DNA from: Ctena decussata
Taxonomy: Eukaryota > Mollusca > Bivalvia > Lucinida > Lucinidae
Length of the DNA: 64,000 bases
Direction: 5' to 3'
NCBI GenBank assembly: GCA_963989385.1
Contig: OZ022509.1
Coordinates: forward strand, 75,476,667 to 75,540,666
Numbering within the stretch: the stretch's first letter is position 1; every line of letters begins with the position of its first letter. This document shows, one piece after another, positions 44,264 to 53,863 of this stretch. The notes beneath the pieces are model-generated. The model saw only the letters and a list, made by a program, of their open reading frames with translations, was not told the DNA's origin and searched no databases. Both the position numbers and the translations under genes were made by a program.

Positions 44264-46405
44264 TATTCAATGGGTTTTTGAATGGTTTCTGTAAATTATT
44301 GAAGTTCATTTAAGAGACTTTCTGAAATAACTTCAAATATTATCCATAGATTTGTCATCCATTATTACATTTTTAAAACAGCATTCAAAGTCTCAACTTT
44401 CATGCATCTTCCTTGCAAACAGTGTGTATTTTTTCAACCCCAAATAACAAACAAGCTTTTACTTTGTTCATGATGATGATTTAGTACCAATATTTTTGAC
44501 AGTGGAAGCCACAGAAATATTGATCAATACATAAAATTTTCATTGTATCTTCAAATTTTGAGCTCGTCATCTTTATAACATATCATGTATTTTCCATCTG
44601 TCCAATCAGATGACATGTCATGAAATAATCAGTAACTTACCAGTAAACAGTGTGCATTTTTTTAAAGAAACTTCTATGTAATTTCTTTTCAACTTTCTCA
44701 GTAACAATATTCTTGACAGTATACGCAAAAAGAATACTTAACTAATGTCTAAAATCTAACTTCATTCTTGAAGGTCTGGCCTTAATATCTGTATAACATG
44801 GTGAAAAAAAGGCTTGTAACATCCAAAAACAAGCTATACAACATGCTGTATAATCTGCTCTACCTTACATGCTGTACAACGTGCTCTTGCTCTATGTAAG
44901 TTTTAAATGGGTTTTCGAATAGTTTCTGTAAATTATTAAAGTTCGTTTAAGAAACTTTCTGAAATAACTTCAAATATTATCCATAAATTTGTCATCCATT
45001 ATTACATTTTAAAACAGCATTTAAACTCTCAACTTTCATGCACCTTCCTTGCAAACAGTGTGTATTTTTTCAACTCCAAATAACAAACAAGCTTTTACTT
45101 TCTTCATGATGATGATTTAGTACCAATATTTTTGACAGTGGAAGCCACAGAAATATTGATCAATACATAAAATTTCCATTGTATCTTCAAATTTTGAGCT
45201 CGTTATCTTTATAAAATATCATGGTTACATGCGGTAATAATATGCTGTATAACATCCTGTCACAGATATTAAGCTGCACCTCTTAAACACATACAATGCT
45301 TCAACAATGCTTTTCAAGAACGTATAGAAACAATATATAAGTTTGTCATCTGTCAAATCAGATGACATGTCATAAAATAATCAGTAACTTACCAGTAAAC
45401 AGTGTGCATTTTTTTAAAGAAACTTCTATGTAATTTCTTTTCAACTTTCTCAGTAACAATATTCTTGACAGTATACGCAAAAGGAATACTTAACTAATGT
45501 CTAAAATCTAACTTCATTCTTAAGGTCTGGTCTCATTATCTGTATAATATGGTGGAAAAAGGTGTATAACATCCAGAAACAAGTTATACAACACGCTGTA
45601 TAATCTGCTCTACCTTACACGCTGTACAACGTGCTCTTGCTCTATGTAAACATTCAATTGGTTTTTGAATAGTTTCTGTAAATTATTAAAGTTCATTTAA
45701 GAGACTTTCTGAAATAACTTCAAATATTATCGATAAATTTGTCATCCATTATTACATTTTAAAGCAGCATTTAAACTCTCAAATTTCATGCAACTTCCTT
45801 GCAAACAGTGTGTATTCTTTCAACTCCAAATAACAAACAAGCTTTTACTTTGTTCATGATGATGATTTAGTACCAATATTTTTGAAAGTGGAAGCAACAG
45901 AAATATTGATCAATACATAAAATTCCCATTGTATCTGCAAATTTTGAGCTCGTTATCTTTATAAAATATCATGGTTACATGCGGTAATAATATGCTGTAT
46001 AACATCCTGTCACAGATATTAAGCAGCACCTCTTAAACACATAAAATGCTTCAACAATGCTTTTCAAGAATGTATCTATGAAACAATATATAAGTTTGTC
46101 ATCTGTCCAATCAGATGACATGTCATGAAATAATCAGTAACTTTCCAGTAAACAGTGTACAATTCTTTTTAAGAAACTTCCATGTAATTTCTTTTCAACT
46201 TTCTCAGTAACAATATTCTTGACAGTCTACGCAAAAGGAATACTTAACTATGTCTAAAATCTAACTTCATTCTTGAAGGTCTGGACTCATTATCCGTATA
46301 ACATGGTGAAAAAAAAGGTGTATAACATCCAGAAACAAGCTATACAACACGCTGTATAAGCTGCTCTACCTTACATGCTGTACAACCTGCTCTTGCTCTA
46401 TGTAA
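44264..46405. repeat. Three tandem copies of a 640-750 bp unit
   Basis: Units begin near 44268, 44907 and 45654 with GGGTTTTTGAATAGTTTCTG-like sequence and share TTTCTGTAAATTATTAAAGT, CAACTCCAAATAACAAACAA, ATGATGATGATTTAGTACCA and TCAGTAACAATATTCTTGAC. The first unit lacks a ~110-bp piece, containing ATGCGGTAATAATATGCTG, that the other two have. The tract lies immediately downstream of the Helentron coding region and is probably its 3' non-coding part. No ORF is present. Confidence 0.75.
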
Positions 46406-46462
46406 AAAAGTTTTACATTTAAAACAGATGAAATACACAAACAATGCTTCTGATTTAAACTG

Positions 46463-46846
46463 CTACGTATCTAAGGCACAATAGATAAGTTTATGGTCAG
46501 TCCAATAAGCTTCAATAATGTCACAAAATGCCTGGCAATTTGCAAAAATCAGATCTAATACTGATCCAGAGTCAAAAGTAGAGTGTTTGATTTGTTGCAC
46601 ACAGCTGAACAGTGTTCCCATGAAATCAACAAATTGTTAATTGCCGGAATCTATCTGAATATTGAAATCACCCAATATGACTAACTTTGCATTGACATTT
46701 ACCACTGGTTTCAAATGGCAACGGATGTCGTCTTTAAAATCAGTCTGGGAACTTTTTGGGTATTTGTACAAGAGTACAGTTTGAAAATATCCTTTCGAAG
46801 GGCTTTGCAAGGCAGTCAGAATGAATTCACATGAATGGCAATGCAT
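46463..46846 (-). pseudogene. Helentron endonuclease domain, C-terminal part
   Basis: It continues the endonuclease begun at the end of the preceding frame (46827-48131) after a one-base shift in a seven-A run near 46855. It reads HSCEFILTALQSPSKGY, then KLVILGDFNIQID (the GDFN motif, about 46655-46685). After an in-frame TAA it gives GSVLDLIFAN and TDHKLIYCALD (the catalytic Asp and the DH pair). This is the APE/exonuclease-endonuclease-phosphatase fold that Helentrons acquired from a LINE. Confidence 0.75.
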
Positions 46847-48131
46847 TTTTATGACTTTTTTTACAATTAAAATACTCTTTTATGTATACAGCAAGTCCAT
46901 GGTGTGGCCTATTTAATGGTTCTGTCTCTGTATCATCTAATCTAATAAGCCTAAATCTTTTTAAAGCAAAATGAACATTTTCATCTCTTTTACATAACCG
47001 TGATTCTGCAAAACCAACAACATCTGCAGCCAACACATTTGGTTCAAATTCTATATCCTTAAAGTGGTTATGCAAAGACCTTGCATTGTTAAATGCAATT
47101 CTGATTTTGCCAGGATCAATTTTATATAATGGCACATAACAAAGTTTCAAAACTGCTTCAGTTTTCAATCTTTGCATTTCTTCAGTCACTTTTGCATCTA
47201 AAGCCATAGCACGTTCATTGAGATTCAAAATGTATAAATTTTCAAGCTTCTTTACTCTACTAAGTGCAACATAGTGAATATGTGGTACTTTTCTAACAGT
47301 TTTCTGAGTTAGATCAATCACTACTTTGTCTACTGTGGCACCCTGAGCTTTGTGGACCGTTTTAGCAGCAGCAGGTCTCAATGGAAACTGAAGTCTTTGA
47401 TAGGTTTGGTACTTGTATATGAAAGTTCTTTCAGTATCAAACACTGGAGTCCATTCTCTCTGGATATTGACATTATAGAATCCTCTATTGAAGAACTTCT
47501 CTCGGGTTGACCTACCAATTCGAGAATCATCAAATAAAACCCAAATAATACTAGGACGATTTGTTCCTTCCATCTTGTACTCAATGAATTTTACAATCCC
47601 TGTAGCACCATTTGTTAAGCCATCTTCAACACTAACATTGACTGTCATAACATAAATCATACCTACAGCTACTGTCAACAACTTCAACAAACTGCCTGTT
47701 TTTGAGAAATCGTCTGGAAGTGAATTAATTAGCTCACGAGATCTTTTTGCAGAAATGTTTGCTAAAACAACGGTATCATGACAAGGTATAACAACTTTGT
47801 CTCCAGGCATCTGATTCAAAATTTTCTCATTATGATTATCCACACCCAAGTTTTCAGCAAACAAATGAAGGGCATCTTTTGGATACTCATCACTATGTCG
47901 GTCAACAACACGTGTTTGCAACTTGTTTTTGTCTTCTTCGGTCATTTCATTAAGTCTAAGTCGATTCAGTAACTGGGCTAACTCATGATCCTCTTTTTGT
48001 CTCATTATATCTACTAATTCATACATTTTGAATAGTTCTTTCCATAAGTTAGGTGCAAGCGAAGAAGCTTCCTTTTCCAAATCATGAAATATCATTGAAT
48101 CACCTACTGGTTTCAGCTGGTAAAAAATCAC
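46827..48131 (-). CDS. Helentron helicase C-terminal half plus endonuclease start
   Basis: 434 residues, in frame with the preceding protein once a one-base difference in a T-run near 48125 is allowed for: IIAVGDF continues as FYQLKPVGD. Helicase motifs: ELVDIMRQKEDHELAQLL (early), KTVHKAQGATVDKVVIDL (47310-47355, motif V) and HYVALSRVKKLENLYIL (47235-47275, motif VI with its arginine). After a short linker the protein becomes an endonuclease: KIRIAFNNARSLHNHF (Asn site, about 47050-47105), VVGFAESRL (catalytic Glu, about 47005) and HHGLAVYIK. The frame is lost in the A-run near 46855 and resumes in the next fragment. Confidence 0.88.
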   Translation of the reverse strand: MIFYQLKPVGDSMIFHDLEKEASSLAPNLWKELFKMYELVDIMRQKEDHELAQLLNRLRLNEMTEEDKNKLQTRVVDRHSDEYPKDALHLFAENLGVDNHNEKILNQMPGDKVVIPCHDTVVLANISAKRSRELINSLPDDFSKTGSLLKLLTVAVGMIYVMTVNVSVEDGLTNGATGIVKFIEYKMEGTNRPSIIWVLFDDSRIGRSTREKFFNRGFYNVNIQREWTPVFDTERTFIYKYQTYQRLQFPLRPAAAKTVHKAQGATVDKVVIDLTQKTVRKVPHIHYVALSRVKKLENLYILNLNERAMALDAKVTEEMQRLKTEAVLKLCYVPLYKIDPGKIRIAFNNARSLHNHFKDIEFEPNVLAADVVGFAESRLCKRDENVHFALKRFRLIRLDDTETEPLNRPHHGLAVYIKEYFNCKKSHKNALPFM

Positions 48132-51100
48132 CTACAGCAATTATGCTTAAGCCACCAAAAGTTCTTTTTGTTCCAGTCAGCTGCTGCAGTCGTGTGTCAA
48201 TAAAACTGAGTAACTGTGTGCCAACCATAGATATCTCATCAATAATAACAACCTTAAGATGTCTGTATTTTATTCTAAATGTATTCAACTCATCAGCTGA
48301 TAAAAGGTTTGTACCCTGATATATTTTTTTGTGGAACGCAGAGCAAATAGTTTGACCACCTATGTTGAATGCAGCAAAGCCCATATAAGCACAGAGCAGA
48401 ATTCTTATATCCTCTGGGTTTTCTCCTTCCTTCAAATTCAAAGTTCTATACAGGCTTTGATAAAGTGCTCTTATGACTACAGATTTGCCAACACCTGCAC
48501 CCCCTGATAAGAAAGCATAGATTGGTTCATCTTTACATTTTATCCAATGCACTACATGGTTGAAAAATTCTCTTTGTCTTAAATTCAGACTCCTCAGAAG
48601 AGTTAAATATTCTTCTTCTGGTAACATAATGCCAGTTGTTTCTACAGGCGGTACTGAACATGTGGACTGCAGTTCTATACCAATATCATACTGTCTGTGC
48701 TCCACTACTCTATCTGGATTAAAATATACGAAATTTTCAGATTCATTTACTCCTTCTTCTGCTGCTTCTCTATTTTCTTGTTCAGCATTTGGTGCAATCT
48801 GATCATATGCATTCTCCTCTTCTTCCATCATCTGTCTTGCAAGTTCAAGTTCTTCAGTGTGATGTTCATACCCTTTGCTTTTAGACTGCAGTGATTCTTT
48901 CATGAAGTTATAATGGTCCCGATAGGTTTCAAACGAACCTAACAGATCTTTTTCTTCATTGCGCCATGGCATGTAAAGCATTAACTGTTCCCTGAAGTAA
49001 TTTTCCGGGTCCTTTTTTCTATTGTACCTTACAAACCGTATTATTCTAGAGACTTTTCTACTTCTATATTTTGTTCCATTCTTTGCTCTATATATCACGT
49101 CTGAACAATCTGTTTCATTTGGAACATTTTCTTCTTCACAGCTCCCCTCATTTTCATCACTTGAATCAGTTTCACTGCCACTATCATCATTTTTGTCTTC
49201 CACTTTCTCTGACAGTCTGTTTTCTTTAGGATAAATAACATCAACTTTTGAGACATAATCTGCCAAGCAATATTTCGGAAGCTGCTTAGGTCTTTTTGAA
49301 TAACGTTGGATAATATTATCTGATTCTATGTTTGTAGACTCAGCAGGTAGCTCATCAAGAACAATTTTAGGTTTCAGCAGAAATACCCTTTCTTCAGGAG
49401 TTGATGTGTTTATGAAAACAATGTCCCTTGTGCATTTTGTCAAAGGAATTTGCAGAGCAAGGTAAACTGCTTCTTGAGCACTCACTTCAACAGAGTTTGA
49501 AAACACATTTCCAATATGTCTGACCTGCTTTTTAAGATCTAAATTTCCTTTTCGAGCTTCTTTGGCTGCTGCATCAAGCTGTGCACTCATTCCTCTTTGA
49601 GATTTACTTATATAACCAACAATGTATGATGCACGACCATATGGTTCGAGCACTATCTGAATGTCAAGATTTGCCCTCCATGCAAGAAGAACTTTTACAT
49701 TAAACAGATTGACTCTCATTTCATTTGGTTTCCTTTTTAGAAATACTTTTGGTGCATTCAGTGAGCTTCGTATGCATTTGATATAATCTTCAAAATCCAT
49801 TTTGGCTACTTTCTCCAAAAATTCATCAACTGTCATTTCTACATTGTCTTTATACTCGTTCATGGCCCTTTGAAGCTCTGTGTATTTCTTTGTGTACTTT
49901 TCGACTTCATCATCAAGTGGATATAGCAACAAAGTTCTTGGAAGAGGTAGTAATGGAAATCCAAATCTACATATTGGTTTTCCCTTCTTTCTGCATGTTC
50001 TCGAGTGTTTATGTGTTTGTAAGTTAACAAGGCTTGCAGTTTCCTCATTATCAGCATTACATGTAAGATATTGATCGACAAACTGAACTATTTCCTCTTC
50101 TGAATTTTTTTCTAGCACTGGACCATTTTCTATCCAAACAAGCATGTGGATATGAGGAGAACCACGCTGTTGAAACTCAACTCTATAGAAATAGTCTTTC
50201 AATTTTCCAACTGGCTGACAATCACTTTTAAGAACTGTTTTCAGAAATTCCTGTACACGATGATCAAAGTACCTTGAGCATGTTACTGGATCCTTCTGAA
50301 CAAGTTTTGTTTTCTCTTGCCATGTCAAATTCTCTATATCTTTCTCTGAATATTCAACACCATCATTTAGTTTTGACAACATCTTCAAAAGATCTGTCCA
50401 TCTAGTATCAGCTGCTGACAATGACATAAACCAAGTGGGCAAGGAGAGCTGCCTTATCATTGCAAAAATATCCTTTTTTCTCGCTTCAAGATAGGCAGGT
50501 GAATTTCTGAGCTGACGAAATATGTAATAGCCTTCGTCAAGTTTTACAAGCTTATCCAAATATGTAGAATCTCTAGCTTCAGCTGCTGTAATTTTCTTGC
50601 CTTTACTTCTACATCTTCTTACAGCTAAATTCACTTTGTCACTGATTTGTTTCATCTGTAACTTTTTATGTTTAAAAAAGATGTTTGGAACTGACTGTGC
50701 TGCTCTCCTATCAATACTTCGTAATTCCCACTTAACAATATCACTATAATGAACAGAAACAGGTCTTTCATCTTTGCTTGGTGGTCTCTGACCGCAAAAA
50801 ATAGTAGGAAAGCATAAATATTCTGCATCTTTATCTTGATATAAACTAAGCGGATGTTGCCCTTCTCCAGGTGCAAAGGTAAATACCTGATCATATTTGT
50901 TTGCAATATTTGCATCATCCACTAATGTATCAACATTTCCAACATTATCATTGGCATCTATTTCACTGTAATGATCAGAATCATAGCCATCAGTTTCAGT
51001 ACTGTCTTTAGCAAAAGTACCAATGTTCTTCACTTGCTCATGTACTGGATTCTCCAAGCTATTACTGTCCTTGGTTTGGTCTGTTGACATTTCCAAAAAT

Positions 51101-51849
51101 TCTTTTACTGTGTCTTTTGCATTTTCAGTAACTTCCTGAAACCAACTATCATCAACTGATAAACCTGATTTTTTGTATAATTCACTATTATTTACTAACC
51201 AGTGTAATGCAGTTAAAACTTTTAATGGTCTAACATTTTCTTTAAAATCAACTTTTTTATACGACAATTTCTTTTTGAGCTGGATTGCAACTGTAAAGTT
51301 TTCATCCATGGGTCTTGGAAGACAGTTTACAGTAGGCTGAATATCAACTGGTACATTAATAACATTCCCTTTCAAGGAGTATTGACCACCACGTGGCAAT
51401 TCTCTTATCTGCATAAATGGAATACGAAGTGCTATTAATCTTTCTTCAAGCTGGTGTAAATTCAGTTCTGGAGGCTTTTCTGGCCATTTCATTCCATTTG
51501 CTACAAATAATTTTGGAACTTTACCGTCTCTTAATGCACTCAAACAAGTATGACAAACCCACTCTTCATTATTAACAGATGTGAAATTTGTGCAGAAAAG
51601 TCTTTTACTTTGTGCTGAGATGTGGATGTTCTTTAATATTGAAACACTTTTTCTTAACCATGTCTGATGGCAGGATGTACACACAAATAATGGTCCAACA
51701 GCAATACTTGAATGAAACTGCTTTATACATTCATTAATAGTTGTCAACCCTTTTCCACCATGTAATTTATTTGAGTTATGGTCATGAACATTATCTTTGA
51801 CAGTTTTACATTTCTTATTAGATTTTGAGTCATCTGAATCAGACAGCAC
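48100..51849 (-). CDS. Helentron Rep/helicase protein (1249-residue open segment)
   Basis: This is the replication initiator that nicks and unwinds DNA for rolling-circle transposition. N-terminal Cys pairs (CTSCHQTW, WVCHTCLSAL with GKVPKLFVANGM) fit the DUF6570 zinc-binding region of Helitron proteins. FMSLSAADTRWTDLL (~490) begins the Helitron_like_N domain. The HUH motif is GSPHIHMLVW (~566). The two-tyrosine nicking motif is YIVGYISK (~741). Acidic linkers follow (~900-930, ~1010). The helicase starts with Walker A SGGAGVGKS (~1117) and Walker B VVIIDEIS (~1202), ending at GGLSIIAVGDF where the frame shifts. The listed Met (MLSDSDDSK) is internal: homology of the repeats continues upstream of a stop at about 51915. 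Confidence 0.92.
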   Translation of the reverse strand: MLSDSDDSKSNKKCKTVKDNVHDHNSNKLHGGKGLTTINECIKQFHSSIAVGPLFVCTSCHQTWLRKSVSILKNIHISAQSKRLFCTNFTSVNNEEWVCHTCLSALRDGKVPKLFVANGMKWPEKPPELNLHQLEERLIALRIPFMQIRELPRGGQYSLKGNVINVPVDIQPTVNCLPRPMDENFTVAIQLKKKLSYKKVDFKENVRPLKVLTALHWLVNNSELYKKSGLSVDDSWFQEVTENAKDTVKEFLEMSTDQTKDSNSLENPVHEQVKNIGTFAKDSTETDGYDSDHYSEIDANDNVGNVDTLVDDANIANKYDQVFTFAPGEGQHPLSLYQDKDAEYLCFPTIFCGQRPPSKDERPVSVHYSDIVKWELRSIDRRAAQSVPNIFFKHKKLQMKQISDKVNLAVRRCRSKGKKITAAEARDSTYLDKLVKLDEGYYIFRQLRNSPAYLEARKKDIFAMIRQLSLPTWFMSLSAADTRWTDLLKMLSKLNDGVEYSEKDIENLTWQEKTKLVQKDPVTCSRYFDHRVQEFLKTVLKSDCQPVGKLKDYFYRVEFQQRGSPHIHMLVWIENGPVLEKNSEEEIVQFVDQYLTCNADNEETASLVNLQTHKHSRTCRKKGKPICRFGFPLLPLPRTLLLYPLDDEVEKYTKKYTELQRAMNEYKDNVEMTVDEFLEKVAKMDFEDYIKCIRSSLNAPKVFLKRKPNEMRVNLFNVKVLLAWRANLDIQIVLEPYGRASYIVGYISKSQRGMSAQLDAAAKEARKGNLDLKKQVRHIGNVFSNSVEVSAQEAVYLALQIPLTKCTRDIVFINTSTPEERVFLLKPKIVLDELPAESTNIESDNIIQRYSKRPKQLPKYCLADYVSKVDVIYPKENRLSEKVEDKNDDSGSETDSSDENEGSCEEENVPNETDCSDVIYRAKNGTKYRSRKVSRIIRFVRYNRKKDPENYFREQLMLYMPWRNEEKDLLGSFETYRDHYNFMKESLQSKSKGYEHHTEELELARQMMEEEENAYDQIAPNAEQENREAAEEGVNESENFVYFNPDRVVEHRQYDIGIELQSTCSVPPVETTGIMLPEEEYLTLLRSLNLRQREFFNHVVHWIKCKDEPIYAFLSGGAGVGKSVVIRALYQSLYRTLNLKEGENPEDIRILLCAYMGFAAFNIGGQTICSAFHKKIYQGTNLLSADELNTFRIKYRHLKVVIIDEISMVGTQLLSFIDTRLQQLTGTKRTFGGLSIIAVGDFLPAETSR

Positions 51850-52640
51850 ATTCAGTTTTTGTTTCTGTTGCCTTTTTTGATGTTGCTTGATCCTTTCACA
51901 CTCCAGTACATAAGGTTATTTTCTTGCTTTCTGTTTTGATTGAAGTTGATATACTACTTCCTTAGCTTTAAAGGCAAAGTCTTCCCTAGCTGACTTCTTT
52001 CCAGCACGTTCTTTGGATAGGATACCTGGCTTCTTTCTGGCATTTTGCTTAGATGCAAGCTGATATATTTTTTCTTTCTCTTTAAAAGCAGGATTTTTTC
52101 TTAAAGATTCTTTTTCAGCACATTCTTTGGATAGGACACCTGGCTTCTTTCTGGCATTCTGCTTAGATGCAAGCTGAAGTATTTTTCTTTCTCTTTAAAA
52201 GCAGGATTTTTTCTTGAAGACTCCTTTTCAGCACGCTCTTTAGTTAAGACTTCTGGATTTTTTCTAGCATTCTGCTTAGATGCTAGCTGATATACTTCCT
52301 CATTTCCTTTAAATGCACAATCTTGTCTTTTTTTCTGCTTTGATGCAAGCTGGCATACTTTCTCATTTACTTTAAATACAGGATCTTGTCTTTTTTTCTG
52401 CTTAGATGCAAGCTGACATACTTACTCCTTTACTTTATATACAGGATCTTGTCTTTTTTTCCGCTTAGATGCAAGCTGACATACTTTCTCATTTATCTTA
52501 AATACAGGATCTTGTCTTTTTTTCTGCTTAGATGCAAGCTCATACACCTTCTCATCTCCTTTAAAAGCAGGATCTAATCTTTGTTTCTTTTTGTATGCTG
52601 TATTGTACTCAGTGAGTTTCTTCCTTTTCTTACCATGTGA
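51850..52640 (-). pseudogene. Helentron polyprotein: tandem basic repeats (~23 residues)
   Basis: The minus frame gives about ten units of the pattern KKRQDP-x-K-x-NEKVCQLASKQ, later ARKNP or ARKKPG with KEKEKIYQLASKQ. They are rich in Lys, Arg, Gln and Glu and start within the peptidase ORF. The stretch has a TAA replacing Lys near 52423, a one-base loss near 52190 and a TAA in an RK-P context near 51915. Similar Arg/Lys-rich repeats are known at the N-termini of Helitron proteins and may bind DNA; that role is inference. Confidence 0.7.
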
Positions 52641-53792
52641 AGCTTCTTTAGACATACTTAAGTTACTTGCATGACTTTGCATTTTTTCAGCCTGTTTTAA
52701 CAGTTGATCTTCAAAATAAGCTTCAAGGCTACATTCCAGGTATCCTTTATAGCTTTCATTCAGTTCATGTTTCCTGACAGCAACAGGCAAAAAGTCAAAC
52801 TGCAAGCTCATATCTATTCTCATACTATTATAAAATGCATACAGGTAAGTAATTAGATCATTCAGACTTGAGAAAGATATCAAAATTGATGTACCATCTG
52901 CAGATGAAAGTCCATTTTCTCCATGTGAGTGAGAATAAAAAAATACATACAAATCATTCTTCTTATATACAGCTGAACATATTGCTCCAATCATTAAGAG
53001 GCCGGATGATTTAGCAGAAAAAGCTGTTTGTAAAGCATGATGAAGTGCTGGAAAACCATCATCTTGCTGAGTGTTCACCAATATGCCACTTATAACTGGT
53101 TGTTTCTCCACAATAAATGTTCCAATATCAACTTTAAAATTGTCAGGGATTTCTTCCAAACTCAACAATGGGTGAATGTCTTTTCCTTCTGCTTTCAACC
53201 TATCTGTCACATTTCTATATGAAGCATCTCCATTACAAAGAATTTTATCTAAGTTTGAACTATCCTCTACTTCCAGACAAGCTGAGTATGACAAAATACA
53301 CAATGCATTGCATGTGCATTGAAATCCCCTTGATTCATTTGAAAATCTTGGATTATTTTGATGAAAAGTCCCATAAATTGTATCACAAGCATTCCAAGAG
53401 AAAGATGTCAATGATGCTTTCTGACTTTTTGTATTTAAATTGCTCATACCATCATTTTCAACATTACTAGACGGCTCTCTACTCATCCTAGAAACATCAG
53501 CAGGAATAATAACAGATTTTCTCTGAGTCTCACATCCTTGATTGCCTTTGCTAGTCTCTCTTTTATCCAGCAGGTTATTTGGCAGATTAGTTAGCAAATT
53601 ATTTGGCAGATTTTTTGGCTCGGTGACAGAAGTCACTATGTCTTTGTTTTCTGTTTTTAGTGAGGCCAGCTCCTCAGTCACGTCATATTCACTACGTCTG
53701 TCCTCATACTTACCTGCTTCATACTTACCTGTCCTTGCGTTAGGATTCCCTAACATAGCCTTTGACTTCCTCCAACCCTTCTTTTTAGGCAT
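52422..53792 (-). CDS. Helentron N-terminal segment with C76-like cysteine peptidase domain
   Basis: 456 residues. The start is Lys-rich (MPKKKGWRKSKA), preceded by a splice-acceptor-like TTTCTATTTTCAG. A Ser/Thr/Asn linker follows (~30-130). Then GFQCTCNALCILSYS (~155-168), with the candidate nucleophile Cys in QCTCN, and VYKKNDLYVFFYSHSHGENG (~275-293) with the candidate His. After that FSSLNDLITYLYAFY, then the basic repeats. The layout resembles transposon-borne peptidases of the C76-like deubiquitinase group. Helentrons of vertebrates are known to carry an OTU-type cysteine peptidase, so a peptidase here fits. The acidic residue normally two before the His is Tyr (YSH), so activity is doubtful. 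Family assignment is by motif only. Confidence 0.72.
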   Translation of the reverse strand: MPKKKGWRKSKAMLGNPNARTGKYEAGKYEDRRSEYDVTEELASLKTENKDIVTSVTEPKNLPNNLLTNLPNNLLDKRETSKGNQGCETQRKSVIIPADVSRMSREPSSNVENDGMSNLNTKSQKASLTSFSWNACDTIYGTFHQNNPRFSNESRGFQCTCNALCILSYSACLEVEDSSNLDKILCNGDASYRNVTDRLKAEGKDIHPLLSLEEIPDNFKVDIGTFIVEKQPVISGILVNTQQDDGFPALHHALQTAFSAKSSGLLMIGAICSAVYKKNDLYVFFYSHSHGENGLSSADGTSILISFSSLNDLITYLYAFYNSMRIDMSLQFDFLPVAVRKHELNESYKGYLECSLEAYFEDQLLKQAEKMQSHASNLSMSKEASHGKKRKKLTEYNTAYKKKQRLDPAFKGDEKVYELASKQKKRQDPVFKINEKVCQLASKRKKRQDPVYKVKE

Positions 53793-53863
53793 TGTTATCT
53801 GTTACCTGAAAATAGAAAGAAAAATCTTTGAAATGATCAGTAAACAGAAGTTATTTAACAATA

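Larger units (their letters stand above)
46463..53792 (-). mobile_element. Autonomous-type Helentron (Helitron2) coding region, decayed
   Basis: One collinear minus-strand coding block of ~7.3 kb runs peptidase-like domain, basic repeats, DUF6570-like Cys region, Rep (HUH), Pif1-type helicase, then APE endonuclease. Rolling-circle Rep fused to helicase defines Helitrons, and the added C-terminal endonuclease defines the Helentron branch. The block is split by few lesions: two stops (about 52423 and 51915) and one shift (about 52190) in the repeat region, shifts near 48125 and 46855, and a stop near 46636. The element ends were not located. A three-copy repeat lies downstream, and partial duplicates of its start lie upstream at 55640-57152. 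Confidence 0.85.

Noticed and set aside
48100..51849. Host PIF1 DNA helicase gene
   Set aside because: The Pif1-like helicase is fused to a Rep domain with HUH and Tyr motifs upstream and an APE endonuclease downstream, so it is transposon-encoded.
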